A DNA stretch of 11,614 bases, taken from an uncultured Coriobacteriaceae bacterium (lineage in GTDB: Bacteria > Actinomycetota > Coriobacteriia > Coriobacteriales > QAMH01). Position 1 is the stretch's first letter. Every line of letters begins with the position of its first letter. Made by a program: the position numbers and the translations under genes. The stretch lies in contig CACZSV010000136.1 in assembly GCA_902783925.1 (NCBI GenBank), forward strand, positions 1 to 11,614. Reading direction: 5' to 3'. Below are positions 6,412 to 11,614 of the stretch, piece after piece. The notes under the pieces were generated by a model, which saw only the letters and a list, made by a program, of their open reading frames with translations, did no database searches and had not been told where the DNA came from.

Positions 6412-7287
6412 ATGCTGTATCGGCTCTTAATCGTCGCCGCTACCCTTATCTGGGGCAGCTCCTTTGTCATTGTCAAGGACACGACCGATGTTCTGAGTCC
6501 CGCGTGGATACTCGTCGTGCGTTTTGCGATGGCAGCAATCCTGCTCGCCGTATTTCTAATAAAACGGAAGGATCTCTACTTCAAGAAGGAATACGTTGGT
6601 TACGGGGCTTTGCTCGGCTTGCTGCTTTTCTGCGCGTATTATTTTCAGACCATCGGCATTACCGATACCACGGCTGGCAAAAATGCATTTCTGACGGGCA
6701 CTTATTGCGTAATGGTTCCGTTTTTGGCCTGGTGGATTGCTAAGCGAAAACCCAATGTTTTCAACATCGTCGCGGCCATCATGTGCGTAGCGGGAATAGG
6801 ATTCGTAAGTCTTGATTCTGGATTGACGATGCGTTTTGGAGATGCGATGACGCTTGGCGGGGCAGTGTTTTACGCCTTGCATATCTGCGCTGTTGCCAAG
6901 GTGTCGCAAGGCCGGGACATCTTTGTGCTCACCATGTGGCAATTCGCCTTCGTCGCTGTGTTTTCGTGTATCGCCGGGCTTGTATTCGAGCCTGCTCCTG
7001 ACTTTGCATCATTGCAGCCCGAGGCGTGGTGGAGCCTCGTGTATCTTGGCGTTGGTTGCACCGCGCTCGCGCTCCTGTTTCAAAATGTCGGGCAGCAGAA
7101 GCTCGCGCCGTCGACGGCCTCGCTTCTGCTTTCGCTCGAATCTCCCATTGGCGTGCTGTTCAGTGTTCTTCTGGGCGCAGAAGTGCTCAACGGGCGAATG
7201 ATGTTCGGCTTTGCCTTGATTTTTGCAGCGATCATCGTGAGCGAGGTGCTCCCAAATTTGAAAGCACGCAAGAGACGAAAAGCCTAA
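6412..7287 (+). CDS. EamA/DMT-superfamily membrane transporter
   Basis: A 291-residue polytopic membrane protein with about ten hydrophobic segments in two homologous halves (about 5-135 and 145-280), the layout of the drug/metabolite transporter superfamily. Typical features are the N-terminal TLIWGSSFV stretch (11-19), the start of the second half around GGAVFYAL (149-156), the SLESPIGVLF segment (241-250) and a basic C-terminal end (KARKRRK) that would stay in the cytoplasm. Members export amino acids, metabolites or drugs, and some import; the substrate cannot be read from sequence. The gene starts 3 nt after the ATPase stop without a clear ribosome-binding site, so it probably depends on translational coupling and belongs to the same operon. 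The next gene is convergent, so the operon ends here. Confidence 0.9.
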   Translation: MLYRLLIVAATLIWGSSFVIVKDTTDVLSPAWILVVRFAMAAILLAVFLIKRKDLYFKKEYVGYGALLGLLLFCAYYFQTIGITDTTAGKNAFLTGTYCVMVPFLAWWIAKRKPNVFNIVAAIMCVAGIGFVSLDSGLTMRFGDAMTLGGAVFYALHICAVAKVSQGRDIFVLTMWQFAFVAVFSCIAGLVFEPAPDFASLQPEAWWSLVYLGVGCTALALLFQNVGQQKLAPSTASLLLSLESPIGVLFSVLLGAEVLNGRMMFGFALIFAAIIVSEVLPNLKARKRRKA

Positions 7288-7317
7288 GGAGCAGTCCCGT
7301 CATGGGCAGTTTGGCAG

Positions 7318-7337
7318 GGGCGTGCTTTAGCGCGCCC
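7318..7337. terminator. GC-rich hairpin between convergent genes
   Basis: GGGCGTG (7318-7324) pairs with CGCGCCC (7331-7337) around a 6-nt loop, with one G-T pair. It lies between the stops of the EamA transporter and the glycosyltransferase and could end transcription from both sides. There is no T-tract on either strand, and a competing pairing with GCACGC at about 7350 exists, so this is only a candidate. Confidence 0.35.
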
Positions 7338-7365
7338 GAACCCGCACGGCACGCTCGCGCTCATC

Positions 7366-8550
7366 CTAACGTGCAATCGCTGTTTCGTAGACTTCGATAA
7401 GGGCGTCGATAGAGCTATCCTGCGAATATTTTCCAACTGCATAATCCACGATACGCTTTGTGTCGAATCGCACCTCTCCATCGAGCACGCTCGTTACCTT
7501 GGCCGCCAGGTCTTCGGGGTTTTCCGATTCGAAGAGCAACCCTACTTCAGGCGTGATGATATCGAGTGGCCCTCCTTGGTTGCTTGCGATAACAGGCGTG
7601 CCGCAGGCAAGCGCTTCGATGGCGACGAGCCCGAACGGCTCGTTGCGTGAGGTGACGAGCGATACCGTTGCAGCGCTGAAAAGCTTGCGGAGGTTTTCAT
7701 GCGTGAGGTTGTGGATGAAGAAGACGTTTTTGAGCCCGAGGCGCTCTTTGAGTTCGGTCATTTCATCGAAAAGCTCCCCATCGCCAGCCACGAGCGTCGC
7801 AACTTTGTCCTTGTCGTAGATTTTTGCCGCTTCGAGGAGTATGTCGATGCCCTTGAAATGGGCAAACTTGCCGGCAAAGGAGATTATCGTATGGTAGTCG
7901 CCCTTGATATCGAAAGCGTCGAGTTCGTCTTGCACGCGTATATCTTCGGGATAAATGACGCTTGGATCAAAACCGTTGCGCAGAAGCAGACATTTGTCAT
8001 CTTTGCCAAAAATGTCTGCAACGATTTCCGCATTGCCTTCGGATATGACAATGACCTTTTTCGCTGCGTCGTACGCAGCACGGGCTTCGTTGCGAAAGCG
8101 TTCAGAATTCTTATATCCAATAAGGTCGGTGCCATGGGCGGTAATCACGAGCGGGATACCGTAATCGGCGGCATAGTATGCCTGCAGCCAAATATGCCCG
8201 CAATGGATGATATCTGGCGAAAATGATTCGATTTCTTCTTCGATCGCGGCTCTGAAGGCATGCTCGTAAAGAATGAACTGCTCATCGGTCAGATCGTAGA
8301 AGGTCTGTAGGCTGCGTGGATGCGTGGTAAAGCAGGGGTAGTTGAAGGGGAGAGCCCCATCACAGCAGCCATTGAAATAGACTGGATGTAAAGTCACGCC
8401 ATTCTCTTCCAATGACGAAAGGGCTTCGTTTTCCGGCATGATGATGTGCACGTCGTGGCCTTTGCGTGCCAAAGCCCGTGCGATGTTCATGGTGTATACG
8501 CCGCTGCCCGATCCTGTGAGGGGGAAGTGATTCGTCAATAAAATGCGCAT
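7366..8550 (-). CDS. GT4-family glycosyltransferase (GT-B fold)
   Basis: A 394-residue retaining glycosyltransferase, usual length. The N-terminal acceptor domain opens with a beta strand and the glycine-rich loop TGSGSGV (12-18), then the helix MNIARALARKGHDV. The C-terminal nucleotide-sugar domain starts near 219 with FAGKF..FKGID (225-235), where a basic residue usually contacts the donor phosphate, followed by VAGDGEL (254-260). The donor-binding EX7E motif is EPFGLVAIE (E304, E312), followed by ACGTPVIAS and GG. There is no signal or membrane segment, so it acts in the cytoplasm or at the inner membrane face. Possible acceptors are membrane lipid, cell-wall polysaccharide or a small molecule; none can be named. 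GAGAGG upstream on the minus strand supports the ATG at 8548-8550. It is a stand-alone gene convergent with the transporter operon. Confidence 0.92.
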   Translation of the reverse strand: MRILLTNHFPLTGSGSGVYTMNIARALARKGHDVHIIMPENEALSSLEENGVTLHPVYFNGCCDGALPFNYPCFTTHPRSLQTFYDLTDEQFILYEHAFRAAIEEEIESFSPDIIHCGHIWLQAYYAADYGIPLVITAHGTDLIGYKNSERFRNEARAAYDAAKKVIVISEGNAEIVADIFGKDDKCLLLRNGFDPSVIYPEDIRVQDELDAFDIKGDYHTIISFAGKFAHFKGIDILLEAAKIYDKDKVATLVAGDGELFDEMTELKERLGLKNVFFIHNLTHENLRKLFSAATVSLVTSRNEPFGLVAIEALACGTPVIASNQGGPLDIITPEVGLLFESENPEDLAAKVTSVLDGEVRFDTKRIVDYAVGKYSQDSSIDALIEVYETAIAR

Positions 8551-8557
8551 AGCGCAT
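8543..8557 (-). repeat. Inverted repeat over the glycosyltransferase start codon
   Basis: ATGCGC (8543-8548) and GCGCAT (8552-8557) form a perfect 6-bp GC-rich inverted repeat with a 3-nt loop. In the message it would place the start codon across loop and stem. It may lower initiation or be chance. A second ATG at 8557-8555 is out of frame and directly abuts the ribosome-binding site, so it is unlikely to be used. Confidence 0.4.
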
Positions 8558-8780
8558 CCTCTCTCATGCTTGCCTGATGAAGAGATTATACGGCATGCGT
8601 CCCTGAAGCGTGTTGAAGGAAGCTATTGTACCTGCGAAAATCGGGTGTTTTATCAAGTAATGATGTCATGTTGGAATAATTCGCACTTGTCTGTATTTGG
8701 TTATAACGGGGTGTGGAGCAGATCGCCCGAAGGTAAGCCAAGAAGCAAAGGTTGGATGCATGTATCTCGGGATGAAACGA
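8551..8780. promoter_or_regulatory. Non-coding gap with candidate minus-strand promoter for the glycosyltransferase
   Basis: The span holds no supportable gene. On the minus strand a perfect TATAAT lies at 8590-8585, about 35 nt before the glycosyltransferase start, giving a short leader of roughly 28 nt. No good -35 is found 15-18 nt upstream of it. TACAAT further up (about 8630) with TTGATA is spaced 20 nt, too far for a standard promoter. The rest, up to the PFOR terminator hairpin, shows no RNA gene or repeat that I can recognise. Confidence 0.4.
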
Positions 8781-8802
8781 AGAGGGGCCGCAGCCCCTCT
8801 CC
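8779..8802 (-). terminator. Terminator hairpin after the PFOR gene
   Basis: AGAGGGGC (8781-8788) and GCCCCTCT (8793-8800) form a perfect 8-bp stem with a 4-nt loop, extended by a G-T and a G-C pair to 8779-8802. It lies about 26 nt beyond the PFOR stop codon on that strand. The following bases (TCGTTTCATC) are only partly T-rich, so termination may be incomplete or factor-assisted. Confidence 0.6.
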
Positions 8803-8827
8803 AAATTCCACCAGTCCGTTCTAAACC

Positions 8828-11614
8828 TTATGCGTCAGCGTACATGTCCTTGAGTTTGACGAGGTGCGTGTAACGGTCCATCGCGGCCTTTTCGTTGCGC
8901 TCGAACAGCTCGGTTGCACGCTCGGGGAACTCGCGGGTAAGGCGGCTGTAGCGGGCTTCGTTCATAAGGAAGTCCTGGTATCCGCCTGCAGGCTCTTTAG
9001 AGTCGAGCGTGAACTTCTTTCCAAGCTCGGCAGCCGGGTTATAGCGGAAGAGATTCCAGTATCCGCAATCAACGGCCTTCTTCATCTCGGTATGGCAATT
9101 GACCATGCCTCCCTTGATGGAGTGCATTTCGCAGGGGCTGTACCCGATGATGAGCGAAGGTCCGTCGTAGCTCTCTGCCTCGTTGATGGCTCTGAGTGTC
9201 TGAGCCGGAGAGGCTCCGATCGCAACCTGGGCGACGTACACATAGCCGTAGCTCATCGCCATTTCCGCGAGGCTCTTCTTCTTGATGTCCTTGCCGGCAG
9301 CGGCAAACTGGGCGACCTGTCCGATGTTGGAAGCCTTCGATGCCTGACCGCCGGTGTTCGAGTACACCTCGGTGTCGAAGACGAAAACGTTCACGTCGTG
9401 TCCGCTGGCGAGCACATGGTCCAAACCGCCGTAGCCGATGTCGTATGCCCAGCCGTCGCCACCGAAGATCCAGAAGCTCTTCTTGGTAAGGAAACTCTTG
9501 TCTTTGAGAAGCGCCGCAGCCGCATCGCTGCCGTCAGCCTCGAGTGCAGCGATGAATGCATCCGCGCTTTCCTTGCTCGCCCGTGCATCCGTCTTCGAGT
9601 CGAGCCATACTGACGCGGCTTCTTTCAGCGCCGTGTTGCCAGTCGATGCGATGAGTTCTTCGACGGCGACGCTCACGCGTTTGCGCTCTGCCTCGTAGCC
9701 GAGCATCAGGCCGAGTCCGTGCTCTGCATTGTCTTCGAACAGCGAGTTGTTCCATGCAGGGCCATGGCCGTTTGCGTCTTTGGTGTACGGTGCAACGCCA
9801 CCGGGATTGCCCCAAATCGAAGAGCAACCTGTCGCATTGGAGATGAACATGCGCTCGCCGCAGATCTGCGTGACGAGGCGTGCGTACTGCGTCTCTGCGC
9901 AGCCCGCGCATGCGCCCGAGAACTCGAGCAACGGTGTCTTGAACTGACTGCCCTTGACGTTGCTCGTCATAGTGACTTCGGGCTTCTCGGTGACGTTTTC
10001 GACGCAGTAGTCGAAGATCTCCTGTGCAATCGTCTGGCCTTCTGCATTGACCATCGTGAGCGCATCTTTGGGGCAGGCGCCAATGCAGACGCCGCAGCCC
10101 ATGCAATCGAGCGGGCTGATAGCGAGCGCATATTTGAGGCTGGCCTCTTTGGCGGCCTTGCCGGTTGCATCGAGAACGCGCATGGTCGAAGGACCGGCCG
10201 CGACCTCTTCTTCGGTAAGTGCAAACGGACGGATGGTCGCGTGCGGGCAGGCGTATGCGCAGCTATTACACTGGATGCAGAGGTCTGAATCCCAATGCGG
10301 AACGCTCACGGCAACGCCTCGTTTTTCGTATGCCGAGACTCCGAGTTCGAATTGGCCGTCTGCATGGTCCATAAATGCGGAGACAGGGACGCTGTAGCCG
10401 TTCATGATATTGACTGGCTGCATGATTTCCTTGATCTGCTTGACAAGCGCCGCATCACCTTCGATTGCGTCTGCGCTGGCGTTATCGACTGCGTTTTTCC
10501 AGCTCGCGGGCACATCGACTTTCTCAAATGCCGTGGCGCCGGCATCGATTGCCTGATGATTGCTGTCGACGATTGCCTGACCCTTCTTCAGATACGATTT
10601 GGTCGCGGCATCTTTCATGTACTGAATGGCTTCTTCGGCGGGAAGCACCTTGGCGAGCGCGAAGAATGCAGATTGAAGAGTCGTGTTCGTTCGCTTGCCC
10701 ATCCCGACTTTGGCCGCGAGGTCGATCGCATCGATGATGTAGAGCTGCACGTCGTTTTCTGCAATATAGCGCTTGGTCTCTGCATTGAGATGCTCGTCGA
10801 GCTCGTCGGCTTTCCACTGGCAGTTAATGAGTAAAGTGCCGCCGGGCTTCACGTCTTGGGCGATCTTGAAGCCCTTCACGAGATATGAGGGCACATGGCA
10901 GGCTACGAAGTCCGCCTTGGTCACATAGTACGGCGAACGAATGGGGGAATCGCCAAAGCGCAGGTGGCTCACCGTTACGCCGCCGGTCTTCTTGGAGTCG
11001 TATTGGAAATACGCTTGTATGTATTTATCGGTATGGTCGCCGATGATCTTGATGGAGTTCTTGTTTGCGCCTACGGTACCGTCGCCGCCAAGTCCCCAGA
11101 ACTTGCATTCGATCGTTCCTTCGGCTGCGGTGTTTGGGGAATTCGGATCTTCGGGAAGCGAGAGCTTGGTCACGTCGTCGATAATGCCGACGGTGAATTC
11201 GCGTGCGGGCTCGTCTTTCTCGAGTTCCTTGAAAATCGCGAATGCACTCGAAGGCGGCGTGTCCTTGCTGCCAAGACCGTAGCGGCCGCCGACGACCTTG
11301 ATCTGAGTGCGTCCAGCTTCGAAGAGGGCGGAGACGACGTCTTGGTACAGCGGTTCGCCAATGCTGCCGGGCTCCTTGGTGCGGTCCATGACGGCGATTT
11401 TCTTGACCGTAGCGGGCAAGACGTCGACAAAATGCTTGATGGAGAACGGACGGAACAGGCGGACCTTGACCAGCCCGACCTTCTCGCCATGCGCGTTGAG
11501 GTAATCGATGACCTCTTCGAGCACGTCGCAGAATGAACCCATGCAGACGACGACACGGTCGGCGTCGGGTGCACCATAGTAGTTAAACAGGCCGTAGTCC
11601 GTGCCGAGCTTATC
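8828..11614 (-). CDS. nifJ: Pyruvate:ferredoxin (flavodoxin) oxidoreductase, C-terminal 928 residues
   Basis: Single-chain PFOR, which splits pyruvate and CoA to acetyl-CoA and CO2 and reduces ferredoxin in the cytoplasm of anaerobes. The frame is open to the right edge (fragment begins DKLGTDYGLF), so about 250 N-terminal residues of the usual roughly 1,180 are missing. In fragment numbering, two ferredoxin-type 4Fe-4S motifs lie at Cys446/449/452/456 and Cys504/507/510/514. The proximal cluster ligands are Cys569, Cys572 (CAGC), Cys597 (TGC) and Cys828 (SPC). The thiamine diphosphate site includes GGDGWAYDIG (717-726) and SNTGGQASK (752-760). All cluster and cofactor motifs are intact. The CoA-binding domain III lies before the first Fe-S motif. 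Codon use is like the neighbours and no frameshift is seen. It appears monocistronic at its 3' end, followed by a hairpin; promoter and start are outside the window. Confidence 0.97.
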   Translation of the reverse strand, partial: DKLGTDYGLFNYYGAPDADRVVVCMGSFCDVLEEVIDYLNAHGEKVGLVKVRLFRPFSIKHFVDVLPATVKKIAVMDRTKEPGSIGEPLYQDVVSALFEAGRTQIKVVGGRYGLGSKDTPPSSAFAIFKELEKDEPAREFTVGIIDDVTKLSLPEDPNSPNTAAEGTIECKFWGLGGDGTVGANKNSIKIIGDHTDKYIQAYFQYDSKKTGGVTVSHLRFGDSPIRSPYYVTKADFVACHVPSYLVKGFKIAQDVKPGGTLLINCQWKADELDEHLNAETKRYIAENDVQLYIIDAIDLAAKVGMGKRTNTTLQSAFFALAKVLPAEEAIQYMKDAATKSYLKKGQAIVDSNHQAIDAGATAFEKVDVPASWKNAVDNASADAIEGDAALVKQIKEIMQPVNIMNGYSVPVSAFMDHADGQFELGVSAYEKRGVAVSVPHWDSDLCIQCNSCAYACPHATIRPFALTEEEVAAGPSTMRVLDATGKAAKEASLKYALAISPLDCMGCGVCIGACPKDALTMVNAEGQTIAQEIFDYCVENVTEKPEVTMTSNVKGSQFKTPLLEFSGACAGCAETQYARLVTQICGERMFISNATGCSSIWGNPGGVAPYTKDANGHGPAWNNSLFEDNAEHGLGLMLGYEAERKRVSVAVEELIASTGNTALKEAASVWLDSKTDARASKESADAFIAALEADGSDAAAALLKDKSFLTKKSFWIFGGDGWAYDIGYGGLDHVLASGHDVNVFVFDTEVYSNTGGQASKASNIGQVAQFAAAGKDIKKKSLAEMAMSYGYVYVAQVAIGASPAQTLRAINEAESYDGPSLIIGYSPCEMHSIKGGMVNCHTEMKKAVDCGYWNLFRYNPAAELGKKFTLDSKEPAGGYQDFLMNEARYSRLTREFPERATELFERNEKAAMDRYTHLVKLKDMYADA

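Noticed and set aside
7288..7365. Possible small RNA or repeat element between convergent genes
   Set aside because: The only structure is one GC-rich hairpin, better explained as a weak shared terminator; no promoter-like sequence is seen.
8543..8824. Plus-strand open frame of 93 codons in the gap left of PFOR
   Set aside because: It has no ribosome-binding site, begins inside the glycosyltransferase gene, runs through the PFOR terminator hairpin and has no protein-like pattern.
8864..11536. Long plus-strand open frames (249, 189, 179 and 213 codons) opposite the PFOR gene
   Set aside because: They are the mirror of a long GC-biased coding gene. The PFOR frame has full motif support, and the opposite frames show no domain or ribosome-binding site and a composition typical of shadows.

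Overview
The window looks like chromosomal DNA of an anaerobic, amino-acid-using member of the Actinomycetota, most likely class Coriobacteriia. The clues are moderately GC-rich coding sequence, lipoproteins with a Cys-Gly-Gly-Gly followed by a long Ser/Ala linker, several glutamine/histidine-type amino-acid ABC transporter sets, and a large single-chain pyruvate:ferredoxin oxidoreductase (PFOR), the hallmark of strict anaerobes. The class is inferred from gene style only; there is no rRNA or other marker here.

Left part (1-2170, plus strand): the tail of one polar amino-acid ABC transporter set, in the order solute-binding protein (3' end only), strong hairpin with T-tract, permease, ATPase. 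The hairpin lies between the binding protein and the permease and probably sets their expression ratio.

Middle part (2171-7287, plus strand): a second and more unusual set. Two tandem paralogous lipoprotein solute-binding proteins are followed by one permease gene, one ATPase and a drug/metabolite (EamA) family membrane transporter. The permease is about 500 residues, more than twice the length of the ordinary permease in the first set. It has a signal-like segment and an extracytoplasmic domain of about 170 residues in front of the transport domain, and a charged, helical cytoplasmic tail of about 90 residues behind it. Upstream of it a consensus TATAAT sits exactly in the loop of a perfect 13-bp inverted repeat. 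Permease and ATPase overlap by ATGA, and the EamA gene begins 3 nt after the ATPase stop, so these three are probably translated as a coupled unit.

Right part (7288-11614, minus strand): a GT4-type glycosyltransferase convergent with the transporter operon, a non-coding gap of 277 bp with a candidate promoter and a terminator, then the C-terminal four fifths of PFOR, which runs off the right edge.

Functionally the window joins high-affinity amino-acid import, possible metabolite export and ferredoxin-linked oxoacid oxidation, consistent with an amino-acid-fermenting anaerobe. The glycosyltransferase is probably unrelated envelope or glycolipid biosynthesis. The best candidate for something not previously described is the extended permease with its two binding proteins and palindromic promoter; the rest is ordinary.
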